NCBI GenBank assembly: GCA_004000625.1
Contig: SAUS01000047.1
Coordinates: forward strand, 1 to 20,200
Source of the DNA: Candidatus Cibiobacter qucibialis
GTDB lineage: Bacteria > Bacillota > Clostridia > Oscillospirales > Ruminococcaceae
Length of the DNA: 20,200 nt
Direction of reading: 5' to 3'
How positions within the stretch are numbered: position 1 is the first letter of the stretch; every line of letters begins with the position of its first letter. The notes beneath the pieces are model-generated. The model saw only the letters and a list, made by a program, of their open reading frames with translations, was not told the DNA's origin and ran no database searches. Below, piece by piece: positions 7,196 through 15,237 of the stretch. A program made the translations under genes and the position numbers.

Positions 7196-10155
7196 GCAAC
7201 ATTCAAATTGATGCCAACAACCGCATTACGATCAAGGGCGCGCGGGAGCATAACCTGAAAAACGTCAACCTGGTTCTGCCGCGCAACAAGCTGATTGTTA
7301 TGACGGGCCTTTCCGGCTCCGGCAAGTCCAGCCTGGCCTTTGATACCATCTTTGCGGACGGCCAGCGCCGCTATATGGAAAGCCTTTCCAGCTATGCCCG
7401 CATGTTCCTGGGTCAGATGGAAAAGCCCGATGTGGACGAAATCACCGGCCTTTCCCCGGCGGTTTCCATTGACCAGAAAACCACCAGCCACAACCCGCGT
7501 TCCACCGTGGGCACCGTGACGGAAATTTATGATTATCTCCGTTTGATGTATGCCCGCATCGGCGTTCCGCACTGCCCGGTCTGCGGACGCGTCATCAGCC
7601 AGCAAACGGTGGACGAGATGGTAGACGAGGTGCTTAAACTGCCGGAACGCACCCGCTTCCAGGTGCTGGCCCCTGTTGTGCGGGGCCGCAAAGGCACCCA
7701 GGCCAAGGAGCTGGACGCTGCCCGCCGCGGCGGTTACGCCCGCGTGCGCATTGACGGCAACATGTATGATCTGGACGAAGAGATCAAGCTGGAAAAGAAT
7801 ATCAAGCATACCGTTGAAATCGTCGTGGACCGCCTGTCCATCAATGATACGGTGCGCGGCCGCCTGGCCGATTCTATTGAGACTGCCGTTGCCCTGACCG
7901 GCGGCCTTGTCATCATTGATGTTATCGGCGGCGAACCGATGGAGTTCAGCCAGAACTATGCCTGCCCGGAGCACGGTGTTTCCATTGACGAACTTTCCCC
8001 CCGCATGTTCAGCTTTAACAATCCCTTTGGCGCCTGTGAAACCTGCACCGGCCTGGGCACCTTTATGAAGGTGGACCCGGCCCGCGTGATTCCGGATCCG
8101 CACAAGTCCATCCGCGAAAGTGCCATCAAGGCCAGCGGCTGGTATTATGCGGAGGGATCCATCTCTGAAATGTATTACAAAGCGCTGGGCAAGCGCTATG
8201 GCTTTACGCTGGATACCCCCATCAAGGAGATGAGCAAAGAAGCCGTGCACGCCATCCTGTATGGCACCGGAACTGAAAAAATCGAGATGCAGCGCGAAAA
8301 TATGTTTGGCTCCGGCACCTATATGAACACGTTTGAGGGCATTATCCCCAACCTGGAGCGCCGCTTCCGTGAAACAGGCAGCGAGTGGGTCAAGGAGGAA
8401 ATCGCCCTTGTCATGTCCAGCGAGGAGTGCCCCACCTGCCACGGCCAACGCCTGAAGCCCACCAGCCTCGCCGTCACGGTGGGCGGCATCAACATTGCCC
8501 AGTTCTGCGATATGAGCGTGAACGAGGAGCTGGAATTTATTCAGACGGCAAAAGTGTCCGAGCGGGATGAAGTCATCGCTGCCTCCATCTTCAAAGAGGT
8601 CAAAGAGCGTCTGGGCTTTTTGAAGAGCGTGGGTCTGGGGTACTTGACCCTGTCTCGCGGCGCATCGTCCCTTTCCGGCGGCGAAAGCCAGCGCATCCGC
8701 CTGGCGACCCAGATCGGCAGCGCACTGACCGGCGTGCTGTATGTGCTGGATGAACCCAGCATCGGCCTGCACCAGCGCGATAACGATAAGCTGATTGCCA
8801 CCATGAAGCGCCTGCGCGACCTGGGCAACACCCTGATTGTAGTAGAGCACGACGAGGACACCATGCGCCAGGCGGACTATATTGTGGATGTCGGCCCCGG
8901 TGCCGGTGTGCATGGCGGTGAGATCGTGGCCGCCGGCAGTGTGGAGGACATCTGCAATGCCCCGCGCAGTGTGACCGGCGAGTACCTTTCCGGCCGCAAA
9001 TTTGTGGAAGTTCCCACCGCCCACCGCTCCGGTAACGGTAAAATGCTCACGGTGGTCAAAGCGCGGGAAAACAACCTGCAAAACATTACCGTGGATTTTC
9101 CCCTTGGCAAAATGATCTGCGTGACCGGTGTTTCCGGTTCCGGCAAGTCCACGCTGGTCAATGAAATTTTGTATAAGTCGCTGGCCGCAGCGCTCAACGG
9201 CGCCCGCAGCCGCCCCGGCCAGTGTGACGAAGTTCAGGGTATGGAATGGATCGATAAGGTCATCGGCATTGACCAGTCGCCCATTGGCCGCACCCCGCGC
9301 TCCAACCCGGCCACCTACACCGGTGTGTTCGGCGATATCCGCACCCTCTTCTCCAACACCCAGGATGCCAAACAGCGCGGTTACGGCCCCGGCCGGTTCA
9401 GCTTCAACGTCAAGGGCGGCCGCTGCGAAGCCTGTGAGGGCGGCGGCATTGTGCAGATCGAAATGCACTTTCTGCCGGATATTTACGTCCCCTGCGATGT
9501 CTGCAAGGGCAAGCGCTATAACCGCGAAACGCTGGAAGTAAAATATAAAGACAAAAACATCTCCGATGTGCTGGATATGACGGTGGAGGAAGCCTGCAAT
9601 TTCTTTGCCAACCAGCCCAAAATTGCGCGCAAACTGCAAACCCTGCAGGAAGTCGGCCTTGGCTATGTGCAGCTGGGCCAGTCGGCCACCACACTTTCCG
9701 GCGGCGAAGCCCAGCGTGTCAAGCTGGCCAACGAGCTTGCCCGCCGCGATACCGGCAAAACCGTCTATATTCTGGACGAACCTACCACCGGCCTGCACAT
9801 TGCCGATGTGCACCGCCTGGTCAAGGTGCTGGATAAGCTGGCCGATGCGGGCAACACCGTGATTGTGATCGAGCATAACCTGGATGTGATCAAGCGTGCC
9901 GACTATATCATCGACCTGGGGCCGGAGGGCGGCAGCGGCGGCGGTACCATTGTGGCAACCGGTACGCCGGAACAGGTGGCCCAGAACCCGAACTCCTTCA
10001 CCGGCCAGTACCTGAAACCCGTGCTGGAGCGCGCCTGGAAACTGCAGGGCACGGCTCCGGCCCCCGTGCCGGAAGAGCCGGGACGCCCGGCGCCCGCAGA
10101 GGAAAAAGCCTCCGCCCAGCCGCCGCGCAAACGCAAAAAAGCAGACAAAAAATAA
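7192..10155 (+). CDS. uvrA: Excinuclease ABC subunit UvrA
   Basis: A 987-residue damage-recognition ATPase of nucleotide excision repair. It has two ABC modules: Walker A GLSGSGKS (39-46) with signature SLSGGESQRIRLA and Walker B YVLDEPSIGL; and GVSGSGKST with TLSGGEAQRVKLA and YILDEPTTGL. Zinc-binding segments include CPVCG, the pair CPEHG / CETCTGLG, and CEACEGGG / CDVCKGKRY. One ligand in CPEHG is His where E. coli has Cys. The start is GTG at 7192, overlapping the uvrB stop, with AAGGAG (7177-7182) 9 bases before it. The last 40 or so residues are a Pro/Ala/Lys-rich tail beyond the usual family end, likely disordered. Confidence 0.98.
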   Translation: MSNIQIDANNRITIKGAREHNLKNVNLVLPRNKLIVMTGLSGSGKSSLAFDTIFADGQRRYMESLSSYARMFLGQMEKPDVDEITGLSPAVSIDQKTTSHNPRSTVGTVTEIYDYLRLMYARIGVPHCPVCGRVISQQTVDEMVDEVLKLPERTRFQVLAPVVRGRKGTQAKELDAARRGGYARVRIDGNMYDLDEEIKLEKNIKHTVEIVVDRLSINDTVRGRLADSIETAVALTGGLVIIDVIGGEPMEFSQNYACPEHGVSIDELSPRMFSFNNPFGACETCTGLGTFMKVDPARVIPDPHKSIRESAIKASGWYYAEGSISEMYYKALGKRYGFTLDTPIKEMSKEAVHAILYGTGTEKIEMQRENMFGSGTYMNTFEGIIPNLERRFRETGSEWVKEEIALVMSSEECPTCHGQRLKPTSLAVTVGGINIAQFCDMSVNEELEFIQTAKVSERDEVIAASIFKEVKERLGFLKSVGLGYLTLSRGASSLSGGESQRIRLATQIGSALTGVLYVLDEPSIGLHQRDNDKLIATMKRLRDLGNTLIVVEHDEDTMRQADYIVDVGPGAGVHGGEIVAAGSVEDICNAPRSVTGEYLSGRKFVEVPTAHRSGNGKMLTVVKARENNLQNITVDFPLGKMICVTGVSGSGKSTLVNEILYKSLAAALNGARSRPGQCDEVQGMEWIDKVIGIDQSPIGRTPRSNPATYTGVFGDIRTLFSNTQDAKQRGYGPGRFSFNVKGGRCEACEGGGIVQIEMHFLPDIYVPCDVCKGKRYNRETLEVKYKDKNISDVLDMTVEEACNFFANQPKIARKLQTLQEVGLGYVQLGQSATTLSGGEAQRVKLANELARRDTGKTVYILDEPTTGLHIADVHRLVKVLDKLADAGNTVIVIEHNLDVIKRADYIIDLGPEGGSGGGTIVATGTPEQVAQNPNSFTGQYLKPVLERAWKLQGTAPAPVPEEPGRPAPAEEKASAQPPRKRKKADKK

Positions 10156-10321
10156 CCACAACAGGGAACTTTGTGCAGCAAAAACGCAAAATTGGATTTG
10201 ACAATTCCTGTCAACCTGTGGTTTAATTATCTTTACGCGCCTGAAAAAGCAAAATTCTGCGCGCACAGGGGGGACGCAGCAGCGTGATTCCCTGCATCCA
10301 AAAACGGGAGGGAACTGCCGA
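10156..10321. other. uvrA-parE intergenic region with leader hairpin
   Basis: No clear uvrA terminator is visible. Besides the promoter at 10198-10227, the leader can fold at about 10265-10293: CAGGG pairs with CCCTG and ACGC with GCGT around AGCA. A GGGAGGG ribosome site lies near 10307 and the ATG at 10322. Confidence 0.45.
10198..10227 (+). promoter_or_regulatory. Predicted promoter of the topoisomerase operon with a palindrome over the -35
   Basis: A perfect TTGACA (10198-10203) and TTTAAT (10222-10227) are 18 bp apart. The -35 is the left arm of a perfect inverted repeat, TTGACAATTCCTGTCAA (10198-10214), which could be an operator. Confidence 0.65.
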
Positions 10322-12301
10322 ATGGCAAAAAAGAAGGAAGAATACGGCAACGAAAGCATCAAGAGCTTAAAAGGTGCAGACCGTGTGCGCAAGCGCCCGG
10401 CCGTTATCTTTGGCTCTGACGGTGTGGAAGGCTGTGCCCATTCCATTTTTGAGATCGTATCCAACTCCATCGACGAAGCGCGTGACGGCCACGGCAACAA
10501 AATCAACGTTACCCTTTACCCGGATCACTCTGTGGAAGTAGAGGACTTTGGCCGCGGTATCCCCGTCGATTACAATAAAGCTGAAGAACGCTGGAACTGG
10601 GATCTTGTGTTCTGCGAACTGTACGCGGGAGGCAAATATGGCGAGGGTAGCGGTAACTATGACTTCTCCCTTGGCCTGAATGGCCTTGGCCTTTGCGCCA
10701 CCCAGTATTCCAGCGAATGGATGACTGCGGATATTTACCGCGATGGCATGCACTATCACCTGGATTTCAAAAAAGGTGAGAATGTCGGCGGGCTGAAAAA
10801 AGAGCCGTTCACCGGCCGCCGCACCGGCTCCGTCATCCGCTGGAAACCGGACACCGATGTGTTTACCGACATCAATGTTCCGGCGGATACCTTCAAGGAT
10901 ATGCTGCGCCGCCAGGCCGTTGTCAATGACGGTGTGACTCTCGTGTTCAACGACCGCACGGGCGAACGTGCCGAAAAAATCGAATATTTCTATGAGCATG
11001 GCATTCAGGACTATGCCAATGAGATCGCCGGTGCGGGAACCCTGACCCCGGTGCATTTCTGCTCCGGTTCCGCAATCGGCCGCGACCGTGATGATCAGCC
11101 GGAATATCAGGTCAAAATGAACGTGGCGTTCTGCTTTTCCAACGCGGTGCAAACGCTGGAATACTATCACAACTCTTCGTGGCTGGAGCACGGCGGCAGC
11201 CCGGACCGCGCTGTCCGTCTGGCCTTTGTCAACCAGATCAACAACTGGCTGAAAAATAAGGGTCTGTACAAGAAAAACGAAAGCTCCATCACCTTCAACG
11301 ATGTGCAGGACTGCCTGATTCTGGTTTCCTCCAGCTTCTCCACCCGCACCAGCTACGAGAACCAGACCAAAAAGGCCATCACCAACAAGTTTGTGGCCCA
11401 GGCCATGACGGAGTTCCTCAAGCACCAGCTGGAAGTCTACTTTGTGGAGCACCCGGACGAAGCCGAAAAAGCCTGCAAGCAGGTGCTAATCAATAAGCAA
11501 AGCCGCGAGCACGCCGAAAAAGCGCGTGTGTCCATCAAAAAAACAATGACCCAGCAGATGGACCTGGCCAACCGCGTGCAGAAATTTGTGGACTGCCGCA
11601 CCAAGGATGCCACCCGCCGCGAACTGTACATCGTGGAGGGCGATTCCGCTATGGGCGCGGTCAAACAGAGCCGCGATTCGGAGTTCCAGGCTATCATGCC
11701 CATTCGCGGCAAGATCCTGAACTGCCTGAAGGCCGATTACGCCCGCATTTTCAAGTCTGACATTATCACAGACTTGATCCGCGTGATGGGCTGCGGCGTG
11801 GAGCTGGGCGGCAGCCACAATAAGGACCTGGCTACCTTTAATCTGGACAACCTGCGCTTTAACAAGATCGTCATCTGTACCGATGCTGATGTAGACGGTT
11901 ATCAGATCCGCACCTTGGTGCTGACGATGCTCTACCGCCTGACCCCCACCCTCATCAATCAGGGGTATGTGTATATCGCGGAATCCCCGCTGTATGAGAT
12001 CAACACCAAAAATAAGACCTACTTTGCCTATACCGAGCCGGAAAAGGCCGATATCATGAAGCGGATCGACGGCCAGAAGTTTACGATCCAGCGATCCAAA
12101 GGTCTGGGCGAAAACGACCCCGAAATGATGTGGCTGACCACCATGAGCCCCGAAAGCCGCCGCTTAATTAAAGTTCTGCCCACCGATGTTCAGCGCACGG
12201 CGGAGGTGTTTGACCTGCTCCTGGGCGATAATCTGCAGGGTCGTAAGGAGCACATTGCGGAGCACGGCGCTGAATATCTGGACGATCTGGATGTATCTTA
12301 A
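10322..12301 (+). CDS. parE: Divergent type IIA topoisomerase subunit B (topoisomerase IV ParE-like)
   Basis: A 659-residue ATPase/TOPRIM subunit. The GHKL ATPase is recognisable (IVSNSIDEA near 45-53; EDFGRGIP near 74-81; LGLNGLG in the ATP-lid position 117-123), as is the transducer QTK (348-350). TOPRIM residues are present: Glu439 in EGDSA and DADVD at 521-525, then KGLGE. Several motifs differ from ordinary GyrB/ParE: RKRPGMYIG is RKRPAVIFG, GGLHGVG is LGLNGLG, EGDSAGG is EGDSAMG, and the LPGKLADC block is replaced by VQKFVDC. Catalytic acidic residues are retained, so the enzyme is probably active. It is followed after 20 bp by the A subunit gene. ParE is preferred over GyrB because the partner has no GyrA box; this divergent pair may be a separate Clostridia subfamily. 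Confidence 0.85.
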   Translation: MAKKKEEYGNESIKSLKGADRVRKRPAVIFGSDGVEGCAHSIFEIVSNSIDEARDGHGNKINVTLYPDHSVEVEDFGRGIPVDYNKAEERWNWDLVFCELYAGGKYGEGSGNYDFSLGLNGLGLCATQYSSEWMTADIYRDGMHYHLDFKKGENVGGLKKEPFTGRRTGSVIRWKPDTDVFTDINVPADTFKDMLRRQAVVNDGVTLVFNDRTGERAEKIEYFYEHGIQDYANEIAGAGTLTPVHFCSGSAIGRDRDDQPEYQVKMNVAFCFSNAVQTLEYYHNSSWLEHGGSPDRAVRLAFVNQINNWLKNKGLYKKNESSITFNDVQDCLILVSSSFSTRTSYENQTKKAITNKFVAQAMTEFLKHQLEVYFVEHPDEAEKACKQVLINKQSREHAEKARVSIKKTMTQQMDLANRVQKFVDCRTKDATRRELYIVEGDSAMGAVKQSRDSEFQAIMPIRGKILNCLKADYARIFKSDIITDLIRVMGCGVELGGSHNKDLATFNLDNLRFNKIVICTDADVDGYQIRTLVLTMLYRLTPTLINQGYVYIAESPLYEINTKNKTYFAYTEPEKADIMKRIDGQKFTIQRSKGLGENDPEMMWLTTMSPESRRLIKVLPTDVQRTAEVFDLLLGDNLQGRKEHIAEHGAEYLDDLDVS

Positions 12302-12321
12302 TCAGGGGAGGAGAGAGCAAA

Positions 12322-14580
12322 ATGGCAAAAAAAGCAACCAAAAAGAAAGCCGCCCCTGCCCGCCCGCAGCTGGGCGATAACGTCGAGATCCTCTCTGCCG
12401 GTGAGGTCATCGAAAGCCCCATTACCGATACGCTGGAAACAAACTACATGCCTTACGCCATGAGCGTTATTGTTTCCCGCGCGCTGCCGGAAATTGACGG
12501 CTTCAAGCCCGCCCACCGCAAACTGCTGTATACCATGTACGGCATGGGCCTGCTGAAAGGCGCCCGCACCAAAAGCGCCAACATCGTGGGCAGCACCATG
12601 CACCTGAACCCCCACGGCGATGCCGCCATTTACGACACCATGGTGCGTATGGGCCGTTCCAACGAAAGCCTGCTGGTGCCCTTTGTGGACTCCAAGGGGA
12701 ACTTTGGCAAGGCGTACAGCCGCGATATGGCTTACGCCGCCGCTCGTTACACCGAGGCAAAGCTGGAACCCGTGTGTGAAGAGCTGTTCCGCGACATCGA
12801 CAAGGATACCGTGGATTTTGTGCCCAACTATGACGGTACCACCACCGAACCGACGATGCTGCCGGTCACCTTCCCGACCATTCTGGCCAACAACACACTG
12901 GGCATTGCGGTCGGTATGGCGTCCAACATCTGTTCCTTCAACCTGGTGGAGCTCTGCAATGCAACCATCGCCCTGATGAAAGACGACCAGGCGGACCTGG
13001 CCCAGCTGATGCCCGCGCCGGATTTTGTCGGCGGCGGTTCCATCCTGTATGATGCCGCCGAGATGCAGAATGTGCTGGAAAAAGGCCGCGGCAGCATCCG
13101 CGTGCGCGCCCAGTGGGCTTACGATAAAGAGAACAACTGCATTGACATCACCCACATTCCGCCGACCACAACGGTGGAAGCCATCATGGATAAGATCACC
13201 GAGCTGGTCAAACTGGGCAAGATCCGTGAGATCAGCGATATGCGTGATGAAACCGACCTGAACGGCTTGAAGCTGACCATCGACCTCAAGCGCGGCCAGG
13301 ACCCGGACAAGCTGATGGCGCGTCTGTTCAAGGCAACCCCGCTGGAGGACAGTTTTGCCTGCAACTTCAATGTGCTGATCGGCGGCCAGCCCCGCGTGTT
13401 GGGCGTGCGCCAGATTTTGTTGGAGTGGATCGCATTCCGCTCCGAATGCGTGCGCCGCCGCACCTACTATGATCTGCAGGGCAAGCAAAAGCGTCTGCAC
13501 CTGCTGCGCGGCCTGGAAGCTATCCTGCTGGATATTGATAAGGCAATTGAAATTGTGCGCAACACTGCGGAAGAATCCGAGGTTGTGCCCAACTTGATGA
13601 TCGGTTTTGGCATTGACGAAGTGCAGGCTGAGTATGTGGCGGAAATCAAGCTGCGCCACCTCAACCGTGAGTATATCCTCAAACGCACCGAGGAAATTGA
13701 GGAACTGGAAAAGGCGATCGCAGACTTGGAAGATGTTCTCAAACGCCCCGCCCGCATCCGCAAGATCATTATGACCGAGCTGGGCGATGTTGCCAAAAAG
13801 TATGGCAGCCCCCGCAAAACGGAAATTCTGTACGACCTGCCGGACGATTCTGCTGCCGATGAGCAGAACGAGATCCCGGATTACCCGGTCACGGTGTTCT
13901 TTACGCGGGAAGGCTACTTCAAAAAAATTACCCCGCAGAGCCTGCGCATGTCTGGCGAGCAGAAGCTGAAAGACGGCGACGAGGTGGTTTATACCAAAGA
14001 GACCACCAACAGCGCCGAGCTGCTCTTCTTTACCAACCATGCCCAGGTGTACAAATCCCGCGCATCGGAATTTGCCGATACCAAGGCCAGCGTGCTGGGT
14101 GATTATGTTGCTTCCAAGCTGGAAATGGAAGAGGGCGAAGTGCCGCTGTTCATGACGGTCACAGTCGATTACCGTGGTTACATGCTGTTCTTTTACCAGA
14201 ACGGTAAGTGTGCAAAGATCCCGCTGGCCAGCTATATGACCAAGCAGAACCGCCGCAAGCTGCTGAAAGCCTATAGCGATAAGGAAGAACTTGCCGCAAT
14301 GCTGCACATTGAGGAAGAAACCGAGCTGGCCGTCTTCACCAGCGGCGGCACCGGTGGCCCACGCTTGATCCTGGTCGGCAGTGCGCTGATTCCCGAAAAG
14401 GCTACCCGCGATACCGCCGGTATCAACATGGTAACGCTGAAAAAGAACGCCAGAATCGCCAAAGTGCGCCTGGCGGCGGGGCTGGAACTGAAAGACCCGC
14501 ACCGCTACCGCGTGCGCACCCTGCCCGCAGCCGGCGCGCTGCTCCGCCAGGAGGACACGACCGAGCAGATGAGTCTGTAA
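12322..14580 (+). CDS. parC: Divergent type IIA topoisomerase subunit A (topoisomerase IV ParC-like)
   Basis: A 752-residue DNA cleavage/religation subunit, partner of the preceding gene. The breakage-reunion domain has the active-site Tyr143 in ARYTEAKL and the winged-helix/QRDR segment NPHGDAAIYD at 96-105. The position equal to GyrA Ser83 is Ala101; the acidic position (Asp87) is kept as Asp105. A long helical hinge runs at about 440-480 (LNREYILKRTEEIEELEKA). The C-terminal region has beta-propeller-like repeats but no QRRGGRG GyrA box, which argues for decatenation (ParC) rather than supercoiling (gyrase). GGGGAGGAG lies upstream of the ATG and the 20-bp gap indicates cotranscription with the B subunit. 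The Lys/Ala-rich N-terminus (1-15) is an extension. Confidence 0.88.
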   Translation: MAKKATKKKAAPARPQLGDNVEILSAGEVIESPITDTLETNYMPYAMSVIVSRALPEIDGFKPAHRKLLYTMYGMGLLKGARTKSANIVGSTMHLNPHGDAAIYDTMVRMGRSNESLLVPFVDSKGNFGKAYSRDMAYAAARYTEAKLEPVCEELFRDIDKDTVDFVPNYDGTTTEPTMLPVTFPTILANNTLGIAVGMASNICSFNLVELCNATIALMKDDQADLAQLMPAPDFVGGGSILYDAAEMQNVLEKGRGSIRVRAQWAYDKENNCIDITHIPPTTTVEAIMDKITELVKLGKIREISDMRDETDLNGLKLTIDLKRGQDPDKLMARLFKATPLEDSFACNFNVLIGGQPRVLGVRQILLEWIAFRSECVRRRTYYDLQGKQKRLHLLRGLEAILLDIDKAIEIVRNTAEESEVVPNLMIGFGIDEVQAEYVAEIKLRHLNREYILKRTEEIEELEKAIADLEDVLKRPARIRKIIMTELGDVAKKYGSPRKTEILYDLPDDSAADEQNEIPDYPVTVFFTREGYFKKITPQSLRMSGEQKLKDGDEVVYTKETTNSAELLFFTNHAQVYKSRASEFADTKASVLGDYVASKLEMEEGEVPLFMTVTVDYRGYMLFFYQNGKCAKIPLASYMTKQNRRKLLKAYSDKEELAAMLHIEEETELAVFTSGGTGGPRLILVGSALIPEKATRDTAGINMVTLKKNARIAKVRLAAGLELKDPHRYRVRTLPAAGALLRQEDTTEQMSL

Positions 14581-14631
14581 GGAGCAAAAAAGGCAATGCA
14601 ATCTTTTTCTGCACAAGGCAGGGTAAAGTTC

Positions 14632-14660
14632 TTGCATTTTGCTTTTTGGTATGTTATATT
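14632..14660 (+). promoter_or_regulatory. Predicted extended -10 promoter of secG
   Basis: TTGCAT (14632-14637) and TATATT (14655-14660) are 17 bp apart, with TG one base before the -10. It lies about 50 bases past the parC stop, so secG has its own start even if read-through occurs. Confidence 0.65.
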
Positions 14661-14682
14661 ATAACCTGTATGAGAGTTAGGG

Positions 14683-14714
14683 CAGGCCGAAACATCCGTT
14701 TTGGCTGTGGCCTG
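14683..14714 (+). other. Hairpin in the secG leader
   Basis: CAGGCC (14683-14688) can pair with GGCCTG (14709-14714); an alternative inner stem GCCGAAAC with GTTTTGGC uses some of the same bases. The structure ends 2 bases before the AAGGAG site (14717-14722). Confidence 0.35.
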
Positions 14715-14735
14715 AAAAGGAGTTGCTGTTAATCC

Positions 14736-14981
14736 ATGACCGCTTATGAAATCGCGTTCGGCGTTGTGCTGATCATTGTTTCGGTTCTGATCGTTGTGTT
14801 CACTTTGTCCCAGACCCAGAAAGGGCAGGGCCTGTCTGCTGCCATTATGGGTGATAGCAGCTTTATGGCTGCCGGCCGCGAGCGTGGCCTGGATGCCAAG
14901 CTGGCCAAAGTGACCAAAATCTGCGGCGCTGTTTTCTTTGTAGCTACGCTGCTGGTTGGTGTGCTGAGCGCCCGCTTGTAA
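14736..14981 (+). CDS. secG: Preprotein translocase subunit SecG
   Basis: An 81-residue membrane protein of the SecYEG channel. Two hydrophobic segments (about 4-24 and 59-79) flank a short polar loop carrying the family-typical QTQKGQGLSAAIMG (Gln-rich, Gly-rich) stretch. Size and layout are normal for Firmicutes SecG. The AAGGAG site is 13 bases from the ATG, longer than usual, but no better start is in frame. secG next to rnr is a conserved Firmicutes order. A strong terminator follows at 15050-15080, so secG and rnr are partly separate transcripts. Confidence 0.93.
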   Translation: MTAYEIAFGVVLIIVSVLIVVFTLSQTQKGQGLSAAIMGDSSFMAAGRERGLDAKLAKVTKICGAVFFVATLLVGVLSARL

Positions 14982-15049
14982 TTGAATGAAAGGAGAACGG
15001 TCTGGCCAATTTTGTTGGCGTTCCGCTTTCCCTTATTCAGGAACCGTCA

Positions 15050-15080
15050 ACGACCCGCCCAATACCGCGGGTCGTTTTTT
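15050..15080 (+). terminator. Rho-independent terminator after secG
   Basis: ACGACCCGC (15050-15058) and GCGGGTCGT (15067-15075) form a perfect 9-bp stem with an 8-base loop, followed by a run of six T. Confidence 0.92.
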
Positions 15081-15152
15081 ATGGGAAAAATAAAAAGGTC
15101 ACAATGGTGCAGGTGCTGCCGCGAAACCAAAGGCCACGCCTGCTATGGAAGG

Positions 15153-15172
15153 ACCCTGCCGGGTGGCAGGGT
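15153..15172. other. Perfect hairpin in the rnr leader
   Basis: ACCCTGCC, loop GGGT, GGCAGGGT: an 8-bp perfect stem without a T tract, 65 bases before the rnr start. A second weaker stem (TGGGC...GCCCA, about 15201-15220) lies next to the ribosome site. No convincing promoter was seen in 15081-15237. Confidence 0.5.
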
Positions 15173-15237
15173 GACGTAAACGAGGAGTAAAAACAAAGGC
15201 ATGGGCCGTTGCCTGTGCCCAACCCAAAGGAGAAAAC

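Noticed and set aside
7963..7974. UvrA zinc motif CPEHG instead of CPxCG considered as a defect
   Set aside because: His can serve as a zinc ligand and the surrounding motif is intact; I believe this variant occurs in other Clostridia, so it is not evidence of inactivation.
7183..10506. Very long open frame on the minus strand opposite uvrA (about 1100 codons)
   Set aside because: It mirrors uvrA and its flanks, has low-complexity Ala/Gly/His/Val composition and no family motif. It arises from codon bias in GC-rich DNA.
12298..14637. Long minus-strand open frame opposite the ParC-like gene
   Set aside because: Antisense shadow of a gene with clear topoisomerase motifs; no start signal or recognisable domain.
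14982..15179. Possible small gene after secG preceded by AAAGGAG near 14990
   Set aside because: The Shine-Dalgarno-like sequence has no ATG or GTG at a suitable distance, and the frame runs through the secG terminator stem.
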